Positions 55,313 to 62,847 of a stretch of 64,000 nucleotides of DNA are shown here, piece after piece. The position numbers and the translations under genes were made by a program. Origin of the DNA: Rhizobium sp. Root1203. GTDB lineage: Bacteria > Pseudomonadota > Alphaproteobacteria > Rhizobiales > Rhizobiaceae. How positions within the stretch are numbered: position 1 is the first letter of the stretch; the number at the start of each line of letters is the position of its first letter. The stretch spans positions 124,001 through 188,000 of the forward strand of contig NZ_LMCW01000067.1 of the NCBI RefSeq assembly GCF_001424945.1. Reading direction: 5' to 3'. The notes below the pieces were generated by a model, which had not been told where the DNA came from, did not search any database, and worked only from the letters and a program-made list of their open reading frames with translations.

Positions 55313-55540
55313 TCAGTGTAGGCGCAACGGGTCGGCGGCGACGTCCCCGGCCGCCATTTTCTTGCGGGTGGCGCTGGTAGTCTCAAGCACATGCCGAAGG
55401 CTGTTAATCATCGAGGTTGCCACCTCGTCGTAGAAATCCAGGAGAACGTCAGCGTTCGGTTTTGGCTGGCTGGCTTCGAATTTGTCGCAAGCTTCGGCCG
55501 CCAGCGTGGCAAGGTCGCGATAGTAGCGTGCAAGGCTCAT
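55313..55540 (-). CDS. small island protein downstream of the capsid gene
   Basis: 75 residues starting MSLARYYRDLATLAAEACDK. Paralogue of the protein at 51117-51350. Its ATG overlaps the stop of the gene before it (ATGA), so it is the third gene of the capsid cluster. Helical and charged; function unknown, possibly a capsid accessory or connector protein (inference from position only). Confidence 0.65.
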   Translation of the reverse strand: MSLARYYRDLATLAAEACDKFEASQPKPNADVLLDFYDEVATSMINSLRHVLETTSATRKKMAAGDVAADPLRLH

Positions 55541-55782
55541 TGCCCGGCCTTCTTTGTCTTCGGTTTCGCCGCCGCCAGTTCGGCGCGAAGCTCGCTTATT
55601 GCCGCGTCTTGTTCGTCAAACATTTCGGCCGCCTGTCTGAGGGAAATATTAATATCGGCAACCACCTTCTTGATTCTGGCTTCCGTCTTTTCGCGTTCGT
55701 CCTGCAGGATCAGCGGCAACACCGCTTCCAGCGCTTCATTGAAGCCCTTCGGAACCATGATGACGGGGTGTTTCTGATCCAT
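55537..55782 (-). CDS. small helical protein between capsid gene and its neighbour
   Basis: 81 residues from the ATG at 55782. Begins MDQKHPVIMVPKGFNEALEA, then a long charged helix with heptad character (about 30-72, DEREKTEARIKKVVADIN to ISELRAELAAA) and a Lys-rich end. Likely coiled coil. It could be a scaffold or connector-like protein, but nothing in the sequence proves that. Its start lies just before the capsid stop. Confidence 0.65.
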   Translation of the reverse strand: MDQKHPVIMVPKGFNEALEAVLPLILQDEREKTEARIKKVVADINISLRQAAEMFDEQDAAISELRAELAAAKPKTKKAGQ

Positions 55783-55789
55783 GGCGCGT

Positions 55790-56914
55790 TTACCATGCAA
55801 TCGCGTCGATATGCGCGACGCGGCCGGCGGCCCGAAGCCCCCAAGTTACGTCGCAAAGGCAACGCATGCCGATTAGGGCCATTTGCCAAGACGAATAGGT
55901 CTGCTGGGTCGCGAAGGCCGGAACCGTCCCATCCTCCAAGACTTCGACGGCCGATTCAACAACGGAAAATTCGAAGCCGTCGAAGCCAACCGCCAAGCTT
56001 GCGACGTCAACCGCGATAATCTGGTTGGCTGCTACGGCGGCGCTATCAATCCAGTTGCCGGCAAGCGCGCCAGGCGCAAATAGTTGCGCCCGGAACCGGG
56101 TTTCCGGCCGGGAAATAAATATCAAATCGGCGCTCGCAGGAATGGCGCTTGCCAACGCTGACAGGTCTTCGCCAACCCCGGCGGCGCCGGTTTCGGTACT
56201 TGCGGCCAAGGGAGCAACCCCGAACAGAAGGCCGGCCGGTTGCGCGGCTGTCGCGGCGCCCGAACCTAGAAACGCCTTGTCGATTGTCTGGCCAAGGTCG
56301 GCGTTGATACCGGCGCGAAGGATCATTTCAAAGCTGGACGATTTCGCCAGTTCGCGGCTGTAGGTGGAGATTACCGCCGCTTTGTGCGGCGTGATTGTCG
56401 CGCCGCTGATTGCGCCTTTGGCAACCGGTATCGGCTCGTTTTCGCCAACGAAGCCGCCGGCGAAATCGCCGGGCGTCAAGCCGGGAAGGCGGATAATGCC
56501 GGCCGCCAAATCGATAGCCAGGACAGCCGGCCGAACGGCAATTTGGGAAAGCGCGGCGGTTGGCGCCAGAACCACCGGCGGGGCGACGGTTGCTATTGAA
56601 ACCAGTTCGGACGCCCAACCGGCTACGGTCGTCATTGCCGGGTTTGTCGCCGCCTTCATGGCGCCCGCCGGGTCGCGTCTGGTTTCCAGAATGCGTTCGG
56701 CTTGGGCTTCCGGGTAGACGTTGAAAACGTAGGTTTGGAGGTCTTGCTGGAACGCGACGGCTCTAGCCTCGGCGGCCATGGCGCGAATAACGCGGCTGCC
56801 CATGTCTGGCGGGCGGCGCTGTTGCTGCTTGCTGTCGCGAAAGGCGCGGGACAGGCCGATGCAAAGTTCTTTGACGGAATGAAGTTGGGCGCTGATTTTT
56901 GCCAAGTCGCTCAT
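55790..56914 (-). CDS. phage major capsid protein, HK97-like
   Basis: 374 residues resembling HK97-fold major capsid proteins of rhizobial prophages. A helical N-terminal part (about 1-75) is followed by the beta-rich shell domain: TTVAGWASELV, GFVGENEPIPVAKGAISGATIT, AAVISTYSRELAKSS (typical of the E-loop/P-domain region) and ADLIFISRPETRFRAQLFAPG. The start has AGGGGAA before it. It is the only virion gene I can find in the island. A satellite-encoded capsid could redirect a helper phage's packaging; alternatively this is a decayed prophage remnant. Confidence 0.7.
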   Translation of the reverse strand: MSDLAKISAQLHSVKELCIGLSRAFRDSKQQQRRPPDMGSRVIRAMAAEARAVAFQQDLQTYVFNVYPEAQAERILETRRDPAGAMKAATNPAMTTVAGWASELVSIATVAPPVVLAPTAALSQIAVRPAVLAIDLAAGIIRLPGLTPGDFAGGFVGENEPIPVAKGAISGATITPHKAAVISTYSRELAKSSSFEMILRAGINADLGQTIDKAFLGSGAATAAQPAGLLFGVAPLAASTETGAAGVGEDLSALASAIPASADLIFISRPETRFRAQLFAPGALAGNWIDSAAVAANQIIAVDVASLAVGFDGFEFSVVESAVEVLEDGTVPAFATQQTYSSWQMALIGMRCLCDVTWGLRAAGRVAHIDAIAW

Positions 56915-57724
56915 AGAATTCCCCTAAATTTTTAGGGGCAAGTGGCTTGCAACCTGTCGCTGGCCTGTCAGCGCGCTTTCCACTTACCCACGGCTTGGGA
57001 ATCATGCGCTTGCCTTGGAAGATATGCAATAGAGGGGCAACTTGTAGCGTAGCTATGATTTTACGCATAGGTCGCGCCGATTTATGTCCTGAGAAAGCCG
57101 ATTAACTGGCGGTTGCATCCCCTTAAAAAGGGGCCATTTTTGGCGATGGACCGGCAAAAAATTTATCGCGAAATTGCGCGCGAGGTAGAGGGGGCGGTCA
57201 GGGCGAGGGCGGGGTCCGAGTTTTGGACCTCCCCGCCCCGGAGGCTGCAACCCTCCCGCGTATCGATGAAATCAAAACCTCGCGGCGACGCGAGATTTCC
57301 GGCGTTCGAACCAAATGCATGCGGTCTCCGCATAGCGTCATGGCCCACCTCGGAACGGGCGGAATATCTGTTTTATTTCCCTTGCGCGGCGGCCCGTTCG
57401 TTGCAACCCATTCGCGAAGCCTTCGGCATGGTTGGGTAGGGCTTAGGAAGCATGGGTTCGTATAGGGCCATAGCGGGCCGCTGACGCGCGCGGGCGCTGT
57501 TGCGGTCTTCCTTGCGTCCAATGGCGTTCATGCGTTCAGGCGCTCGGCGCTGGCCGGCGCTGGCGGCATAGGCTCCCATAGCCCCCCGGCCCCCTTCCGT
57601 TCCCCGCTTTTCACATCCAAAGAGAACACGCTGGACGCATTGCCAAGCGGGTTCGCGTCCCGTTCGCAAAGGTTCGGTTCCGTTCCCAAGGGAATATTTG
57701 CTTTTCGGTATGTATGGATCGCAC
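56915..57724. other. 810 bases without a supported gene, between capsid gene and array
   Basis: Several open frames overlap on both strands, but none has a recognisable product or a good ribosome binding site. It holds hairpins: CCCCTT-AAA-AAGGGG (57119-57133) and a larger GC-rich one (about 57208-57237, GGCGGGGTCC against GGA plus CCCCGCC with a bulge). GC-rich stretches alternate with AT-rich ones. Packaging (cos/pac) or origin functions are possible but not shown. Confidence 0.5.
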
Positions 57725-58344
57725 GGTGGCCCAAATGCGCCACCAGCGCCAACCAAGGCCCCGGAAACCAAGCCAACGGAAGAGCCAAAAGGCCCAAATG
57801 GGCCACCTGCGGCAAAAGCCGCACCCGCCGCCGGCGAAGCCCCGGAAACCAAGGGGCGGAAAGAGCCTGTTGCGGCAAATGGCGCAGTCTGCGGGAAATT
57901 CCGCACCCGCCCCGATAAAAGCCCCGGAAACCTGGGTCCGCAAACGCCCGTTGCGGGAAATCCCGCACCCCGCAACAAATGTTTCACCCGCGCCCCCGAC
58001 AAACCCCGGAAACCAAGCCCCGGAAGCCGAAAATCGCAACAAATGTTGCCGCAGCGCCAAATGGCGCGTCAGACCACGAAACACCCCCGGAAACCAAAGC
58101 GGCGGAAAGCCCCATTGCGCCAATTGGCGCTGCGCAGAATTTCGCACGTCGGCAATTTATTGCCAAACGCGACCGGGAAACCCACCAGAAACCAAGGCCA
58201 ATCCGTTTCCCGTTGGCAATGATTTGCCGCAGCTCCGCAAGATTACGTGCCCGCGCGAATTCGCGCACCAACACCCGCGCAAGCCCCGGAAACCAATCCT
58301 TCGGGAAAGGGGGCCAAAGAGGCGCCGACCGTTTCAATTGGAAC
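57725..58344. repeat. array of box-centred matched palindromes, about 82-bp period
   Basis: Seven copies of the box CCCCGGAAACCAAG lie at 57759, 57840, 57922, 58004, 58085, 58183 (12 of 14 bases) and 58284. The first five are 81-82 bases apart. Each box is midway between two palindromes 62-64 bases apart (centre to centre), with 5- or 6-bp stems and mostly an AAAT or AATT loop. Within a cassette the two stems match: GGCCC (57725-57744 and 57791-57804), TGCGGC (57808 and 57871), TGCGGG (57890 and 57952), CGCAAC (57971 and 58035), GCGCC (58054 and 58117), GGCAA (58151 and 58215). The seventh has GCGCG-AATT-CGCGC at 58253 only. All reading frames are open over long stretches, but the 82-base period is not a multiple of three, so it is not a coding repeat. 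Confidence 0.85.
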
Positions 58345-58381
58345 CCCTCGAAATCGGCCCGGAATTTTTGTCAGGTAAGTG

Positions 58382-59062
58382 TTATGGAATTCCGGCCGGT
58401 TTTACGGGAAGTTTGATGCCGCCTTGGCGCTCAAGCGCTTCCAGTCGCTCAAGCGTTTTTTCGGCCGTCTGCAGATCCTGCTTGGCGCGCTCGATATCCC
58501 TTTTCGCTTCCTCGATACCGGCTTGCATGAGCGGCTTCAGATGCTCTTCGCGAAGGGCGGCGTGGTTCTTGAAAAAGCTTTCTTGCATCATCGGGTGGTC
58601 CCATTGCCCCCATCGAATGGCCGAGACCAACGACGACGCGGTACCGCGAACAAGCTTTTGGAAATCCTGCGTCGCGGGATTGGTCGAACGCTTGCGCGGC
58701 GGCGGCGGTTCGTATTCCACCCGCATGGCGGCGGCAATGACGGGCGCGAAAGCGTCGGCAATTTGCTTGTCTCTAGTCTTCGCCGGGCAAATCATCGCTT
58801 CGCCTATCGCGACCGAAAGCAGCGGGTGAAAGGCGTGGCGGTAAATCTGGTCCAGTTGGTGAAATGTCGGCTTGGCCGCTTCGATGACTTTCACAATCGC
58901 TTCGGCGCGGTCGCCGTTGACCTTCAAGTGTTCGGTGATCTCTACGGCCACGTCCACAATTTCTTGATGGTCGGCGGGGATCGCGTTTCGGTAGATCATT
59001 TGCCGCCGGTCAACGCCGCATTGGGGTATCGGCCATTTTTTGTAGTCGGGCGCGTTGTCCAT
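58382..59062 (-). CDS. island protein of unknown function with C-terminal coiled coil
   Basis: 226 residues from the ATG at 59062, preceded by GGAGGACGG. The N-terminal half is mixed (DNAPDYKKWPIPQCGVDRRQ, ATLDQIYRHAFHPLL-like HQLDQIYRHAFHPLL). A proline-rich linker with a basic patch lies at about 125-140 (EPPPPRKRS). The C-terminal 55 residues form a charged coiled coil (EEAKRDIERAKQDLQ, AEKTLERLEALER). I do not recognise the family. Its stop is 38 bases from the palindrome array, so array RNA could be part of its transcript. Confidence 0.7.
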   Translation of the reverse strand: MDNAPDYKKWPIPQCGVDRRQMIYRNAIPADHQEIVDVAVEITEHLKVNGDRAEAIVKVIEAAKPTFHQLDQIYRHAFHPLLSVAIGEAMICPAKTRDKQIADAFAPVIAAAMRVEYEPPPPRKRSTNPATQDFQKLVRGTASSLVSAIRWGQWDHPMMQESFFKNHAALREEHLKPLMQAGIEEAKRDIERAKQDLQTAEKTLERLEALERQGGIKLPVKPAGIP

Positions 59063-59134
59063 TTCCGTCCTCCGTTGGGTTGGCGGCCCCGGATTGTCGC
59101 CGGGGCCAGTTGAAAGCCCCCACAAACGGGGAGT

Positions 59135-59332
59135 TTATGCGTGGTTTCGGTTGTCAACGAAGGTTTCCAGTTCGTCCGCATGCGCCAAAGCGCGGGGGGC
59201 GGCTTCCCTCAAAGCCGCTTCGAACTGTTCGGGGCTCAAGCCGGGGAATTTCTTCTCGGCTTCGATTAGCCAGGGTACGGAATCAAACTGGCCGTAGGTT
59301 TCGACAATCCATTTCTGCAGTTCTTCGTCCAT
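59135..59332 (-). CDS. small island protein of unknown function
   Basis: 65 residues from the ATG at 59332, preceded by CGGAGGAACGG. Acidic and helical: MDEELQKWIVETYGQFDSV, then FPGLSPEQFEAALREAAP. The open frame continues upstream to an ATG at 59407 that overlaps the start of the opposing regulator, but that start has no ribosome binding site. Second gene from the regulator leftward, followed by the 226-residue protein gene. Confidence 0.65.
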   Translation of the reverse strand: MDEELQKWIVETYGQFDSVPWLIEAEKKFPGLSPEQFEAALREAAPRALAHADELETFVDNRNHA

Positions 59333-59405
59333 TGCCGTTCCTCCGCCGGTTTCGGCCCCGGCTTGGCCATTCGCCACGATTGGCGGATTTGCTATATTCG
59401 GCGCC

Positions 59406-59600
59406 ATGAGCGCCCCCGAATTGTTCCAGGCTATGATTGTCGGACTTGAAAGCGCCGGCTTGACGCGAAGCGAAATCGCGCAGCGGGCCGGAATATCGCG
59501 TATGACAGTCTGGCGGCTGGCGGTAGGCGACGGCCGGCAACCGGCCTATCAGACCATCCAGCGCATCGAGGCGCTGAAGGCGAAGGTTTCGAGGCCCTAA
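59406..59600 (+). CDS. Cro/C1-type (XRE) small DNA-binding protein
   Basis: 64 residues, nearly all helix-turn-helix: GLTRSEIAQRAGISRMTVW is the recognition unit, followed by a basic helix (TIQRIEALKAKVSRP). The only plus-strand gene in this part of the island, so it probably controls the leftward operon that starts beside it (ATG at 59406 against the opposite frame, CATG). No strong ribosome binding site is seen. Its end overlaps the stop of the replication-like gene by four bases. Confidence 0.8.
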   Translation: MSAPELFQAMIVGLESAGLTRSEIAQRAGISRMTVWRLAVGDGRQPAYQTIQRIEALKAKVSRP

Positions 59601-60529
59601 AACCCGCCATATTCGTCCCGCTGCTTGAGGTAGCGCTGCATGCTCGTGTAGCAGGGGAAGCGCCGACCGTACTTTTTGCCAGCCGCCGTCATTTCCGCTT
59701 CTCGCAATTCCAGCGATAGGAGGCGCCCGAACTCGGCCGGCTCGCTCTGCGTTGGAAACGTGCCGTTCCCTGCCATTGCGTCGATCTGGCTAAGAAAGGC
59801 GGCAATATTGGTATGCGGGTAAGTGTCGTGAAAGGTTCTGCAGCGCTTAGGGGAAACGAACCCGATGTGATGGCCGATAAAGCCATGGATATAAATCGGC
59901 TCTGCAGGATTTGGAATTTCGGGCGCTCGTTCCTTCAAAAGAGCGGCGGCGGGTTTTGCGCAGCAATTCCCGCCCATATCTGAGTGAAGCGAAGATATGG
60001 CATCAACGGATTCAATAAAGGTATTGGGTGCAGAATCCGTACCCCCCGTGGCGGTGCAGATTCTGCACCCCCCCTGAACGTCGGCCGCGCTTTTATGGGG
60101 TGCAGAATCCGTACCCCCGTAAGTTGGCTTAATCGTCTGATTTATAACCGCTTTCCGGCGTATTCTCGGTTTTTCGGTTTTTGCCGCCTTCCAAGCTGCA
60201 GACCTGACGGCTTTGATGGCTAGTTGCCGCGCCCGGTCCAGTATGATTTCGAACATTTGTGTGCCCTTTTCATTGATTCCGGCGGGCTTCAGGTAGGCAA
60301 GTTCGATCAATCGCCGGCGGGCCGGTATGATGGTATTCCGGCTAAGCCCGGTTTCGATTTCCAGATAGGTAAGGGAAACGGCTGAGTGCTGGCCGATCAT
60401 GCGATTGACATAAACCAGCATGACGGCAAGGCACGCCGGCGAACATTCCCGGTCTCCGTTGACCATATTCAGAACTTCGAATTTGAAGGTGGCCGGCTTG
60501 CCTTCGTACGTCTTGGTTTCGTCAGTCAT
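59597..60529 (-). CDS. replication-initiator-like protein with winged helix
   Basis: 310 residues. The N-terminal part is a winged-helix domain resembling replication initiators of phages and plasmids: NGDRECSPACLAVMLVYVNRM, then LTYLEIETGLSRNTII and RRRLIELAYLKPAGI. The middle (about 130-190) is low-complexity with repeated GGTDSAP, encoded by DNA repeats that look like iterons. The C-terminal part is mixed. The lambda O layout (DNA-binding domain, iterons within the gene, partner-binding end) is the model; a DnaA-like ATPase domain is absent, so it would need to recruit the host helicase. It could also be only a regulator. Confidence 0.65.
   Translation of the reverse strand: MTDETKTYEGKPATFKFEVLNMVNGDRECSPACLAVMLVYVNRMIGQHSAVSLTYLEIETGLSRNTIIPARRRLIELAYLKPAGINEKGTQMFEIILDRARQLAIKAVRSAAWKAAKTEKPRIRRKAVINQTIKPTYGGTDSAPHKSAADVQGGCRICTATGGTDSAPNTFIESVDAISSLHSDMGGNCCAKPAAALLKERAPEIPNPAEPIYIHGFIGHHIGFVSPKRCRTFHDTYPHTNIAAFLSQIDAMAGNGTFPTQSEPAEFGRLLSLELREAEMTAAGKKYGRRFPCYTSMQRYLKQRDEYGGF
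60026..60118. repeat. iteron-like repeats inside the initiator gene (candidate origin)
   Basis: Three related sites. Copies 1 (60026-60046) and 3 (60098-60118) share 21 identical bases beginning GGGTGCAGAATCC and ending TACCCCC, 72 bases apart. Copy 2 (60053-60069) is GGTGCAGATTCTGCACC, a perfect palindrome that matches copies 1 and 3 in inverse orientation except for two bases. A moderately AT-rich stretch follows (60121-60182). The arrangement is that of a lambda-type origin. Confidence 0.7.
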
Positions 60530-60560
60530 CGGCCGCCGTTCCCCCCGTCAGCCAGGAAGC

Positions 60561-60836
60561 TTAAAACTGTCCCGAAGGCTTGCGCGGACGCCCACGCCCG
60601 CGCGGTTGCTGTGATTCGGTGGCGTGTTGCCTGGCTTCAGCCTCGCCGAGCTTCGCGGCAATCAGTCTCCTGATTTGGCCGAGCGTGTTGCCCTTTAGTT
60701 GCGGTGAAAACTCGATGAACGGCGGCCAATCGCCTTTTTTGCGCATGCGCCAGCGGGTCGTCTTGCTCGTATTTGTCAGCCTGTCGAGTTCAGCATCAGA
60801 CAAAATACGATCGTCGTCATCATGGAACTGATCCAT
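60561..60836 (-). CDS. AlpA-like helix-turn-helix protein with AT-hook-like tail
   Basis: 91 residues from the ATG at 60836. The middle, ILSDAELDRLTNTSKTTRWR and KKGDWPPFIEF, is the AlpA/excisionase-type winged helix seen in satellite and prophage regulators. The end GRGRPRKP is an AT-hook-like minor-groove motif. Likely excisionase or activator of the integrase. An open frame upstream to 60974 is not needed. Located between the initiator gene and the gene next to the integrase. Confidence 0.8.
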   Translation of the reverse strand: MDQFHDDDDRILSDAELDRLTNTSKTTRWRMRKKGDWPPFIEFSPQLKGNTLGQIRRLIAAKLGEAEARQHATESQQPRGRGRPRKPSGQF

Positions 60837-60927
60837 GGCCGTTCTCCAGAAATCGATAATTGTTGCGGGTTCTGGAGAACATTGCGCCCGGCTGAAAACG
60901 GGCGCAAGCGCAATGAAATCGAGGCAT

Positions 60928-61353
60928 TTATTTTTGCACAAAACCGCTAAGGGGATGGAGTTTGCGACGCTCAACGATCCCGTGAAGGCGCATCTGGTCC
61001 GTAAGCATCGTCCGTAACGACTTTCGCTGATTCACAGTCATCTCTGGCCACCTTTGGACCGCCCACTCCATCGCCTCATCCTTGGTCGCGCCCATTTCCA
61101 CCAAACCCGCCATGGACCGCGCGCGTGCGATCGGACTATCGGGTTTTGCCGGGCGGCCGCGTTTGTTTTCGTCTGGAAAGCCGAGCTCCAAAAGGGCAGC
61201 CGCTGCCTGATCGAGCAAGGCAGCCGAGACGGTGATCGGGATGCCGCTGCGGATGCGAGTGATTACCCCGGACGGGGCGTCCCGCGCCAGATCCGGCGCG
61301 GCCCCGCTTTCGATCAGCGTGCCAATAAGGACATGGAGTTCTTCCTCGGTCAT
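60928..61353 (-). CDS. island protein of unknown function coupled to the integrase gene
   Basis: 141 residues from the ATG at 61353, which overlaps the integrase stop (ATGA), so the two are co-translated. The sequence contains KRGRPAKPDSPIARARSM (basic, possibly DNA-contacting) and EWAVQRWPEMTVNQRKSLRT. A small helical protein, perhaps regulatory; I do not recognise it. Confidence 0.65.
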   Translation of the reverse strand: MTEEELHVLIGTLIESGAAPDLARDAPSGVITRIRSGIPITVSAALLDQAAAALLELGFPDENKRGRPAKPDSPIARARSMAGLVEMGATKDEAMEWAVQRWPEMTVNQRKSLRTMLTDQMRLHGIVERRKLHPLSGFVQK

Positions 61354-62690
61354 GGTCGCACCGCCGCCGCCCGGATGGGCAAGATCGTCGCCCCGGTCCT
61401 TTTCTGGCCGCTGAGAAGGGCATCGACATGCTGCGCCCACTTGTTGAGCGCGATCCGCTTCTCATCGAGGCGCTCATAAGCGTCATAGTGCCCGGAGAGA
61501 ACGTCGTCTTCGCGATGTGCTACGACCGCTTTGCGATCCTCACGTGGGATTTTTAGCCGGGCCATCCCGGTCACGCATGTTCTTCGAAACGCATGCGGGG
61601 TCGGTGGATCGCTTTGCAGGCGCTTGACGATTTCCGCCTCGTTGCCGTTCGCGTCGAGGGCAGGAATGATCCGCCGCAATGCTTGGCTTAGCGAATGGCG
61701 CGCGATCCGTTGGCGGTCGAGAAACCGGCTGGCGAAAATATGCTCGCCCGGCGTCCGACCCTCGATCCTGGCCTGTTCTTCCTGATCGACGATCTGTGCT
61801 TGAATAATCGCGGCAACCGCCGGGCTTATCGGCCATACATGTTTGCGGCGGCCTTTCATGCGATCAGCCGGAATTTCTGCGTAGGCCTCGCCGGGTTCGT
61901 CCAAAAAGTAGAGGTCGGATCGCTGCAGCCCAGCTACCTCGTTCGGGCGCTGGCCGGTCAGCGCCAGCACCTGCAAGGCGGCCTTGAGGCCGGGCGCCAG
62001 TTTCGCGTTCTCGATCGCTCGCCAAAGCACCACGAATTCCGCGTCGCTGAGCGTCCGGTCAACCTCCTGCTTGCGTTCTCGCGTCGGCTTTGGAATGCCG
62101 CTCATCGGATTTGCGGTGATCAACCCTTGATCGGTCGCCCATTGGAAGAACGTCAGCATGGCGGCGCGCAGTCGATTGGCGCTGACGGGCGCGGCGACGG
62201 CCACTTCCTTGACCCGCTGGGCGCAATCGGCCTTGGCAATCGAGCCGAGCGACCGCTCGCCCATTTGCGCAATCAGGTTTCTTGTCAGGTGGCCGATGTC
62301 CTGATCCCAGCTCGACTTCCGTTGCCTGACGTCTGGTTCGTAAAGCTCGACCGCCTTGCGGACAGTCAGGACTTCCTCGGTTTCCTTGCGCCGACGCTCT
62401 TCCTTTACCGCCGCGCGTTCGGCGGCAGGGTCGGCGCCGCCCTTCACACGTCCGCGAATGGCCTCGGCGTTGCTCCGCATGACAGCCATGGTGATCCCTG
62501 GATGTTCGCCGAGAAACGCGCGCTTTTTCACGGCGCTGCCGATCGGCCGATAACGGAGCGTGCCGACCATTCGGTCTGGATAGACGCGGACTTCGAAGCC
62601 GCTGATCTTGTCGTCGTTATAGGTTTCGCTGCCCTTTTCGGGCCGGGCAATTGTGCGGGCGAAACGGTCGTCGAGATGGAGGATAGCCAT
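61350..62690 (-). CDS. int: tyrosine recombinase/phage integrase
   Basis: 446 residues from the ATG at 62690. The N-terminal arm-binding domain has a DUF4102-like layout (DDKISGFEVRVYPD); a SAM-like core-binding domain lies at about 110-200. The catalytic residues are Arg248 (LTGQRPNEV), the His366-x2-Arg369 box (PHAFRRT), His392 (VVAHRED) and the nucleophile Tyr402 or Tyr405 (HYDAYERL). It acts on the 42-bp tRNA-Pro core. The gene ends 220 bases from attR, the usual place. Confidence 0.96.
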   Translation of the reverse strand: MAILHLDDRFARTIARPEKGSETYNDDKISGFEVRVYPDRMVGTLRYRPIGSAVKKRAFLGEHPGITMAVMRSNAEAIRGRVKGGADPAAERAAVKEERRRKETEEVLTVRKAVELYEPDVRQRKSSWDQDIGHLTRNLIAQMGERSLGSIAKADCAQRVKEVAVAAPVSANRLRAAMLTFFQWATDQGLITANPMSGIPKPTRERKQEVDRTLSDAEFVVLWRAIENAKLAPGLKAALQVLALTGQRPNEVAGLQRSDLYFLDEPGEAYAEIPADRMKGRRKHVWPISPAVAAIIQAQIVDQEEQARIEGRTPGEHIFASRFLDRQRIARHSLSQALRRIIPALDANGNEAEIVKRLQSDPPTPHAFRRTCVTGMARLKIPREDRKAVVAHREDDVLSGHYDAYERLDEKRIALNKWAQHVDALLSGQKRTGATILPIRAAAVRP

Positions 62691-62697
62691 GGTTTTC

Positions 62698-62805
62698 TGG
62701 GGCCACTTCGAAGGCAATCAAGGGGCCTAGGCAATCAAGGGGCCTAGGGGCGGTTTTACTTCTGGGGCCAGTCTGGGGCCAACTTTATGAAATGACTTGG
62801 CCCCA
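62698..62805. repeat. right-arm repeats, candidate integrase arm sites
   Basis: Upstream of int: TGGGGCCA at 62698-62705; a 17-bp tandem repeat GGCAATCAAGGGGCCTA at 62713-62729 and 62730-62746; TGGGGCCAGTCTGGGGCCA at 62763-62781, identical to 50932-50950; and TGGCCCCA, the inverse, at 62798-62805. Between the integrase start and attR. Confidence 0.7.
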
Positions 62806-62847
62806 ATTGAAAAACCCTGAAACCGTCAATAGCCCAAAAGACTTTAT

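Noticed and set aside
57113..57439. Plus-strand open frame of 108 codons upstream of the array
   Set aside because: No ribosome binding site, mixed composition, overlapped by equally long frames on the other strand.
57725..58344. CRISPR array
   Set aside because: The conserved part is only 14 bases, the sequence between boxes contains paired palindromes instead of unique spacers, and no cas genes are present.
57725..58344. Integron attC array, REP/BIME or tRNA-like array
   Set aside because: No integron integrase or cassette genes lie between units, the stems differ among units unlike REP, and no cloverleaf features are present.
57714..58829. Long plus-strand open frame (371 codons) across the palindrome array, plus several minus-strand frames there
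   Set aside because: All frames are open because the repeats are GC-rich and lack stops. The repeat period (81-82) changes frame every unit, the encoded phrases (such as APETK) jump between frames, and the 3' half is antisense to the gene at 58382-59062.
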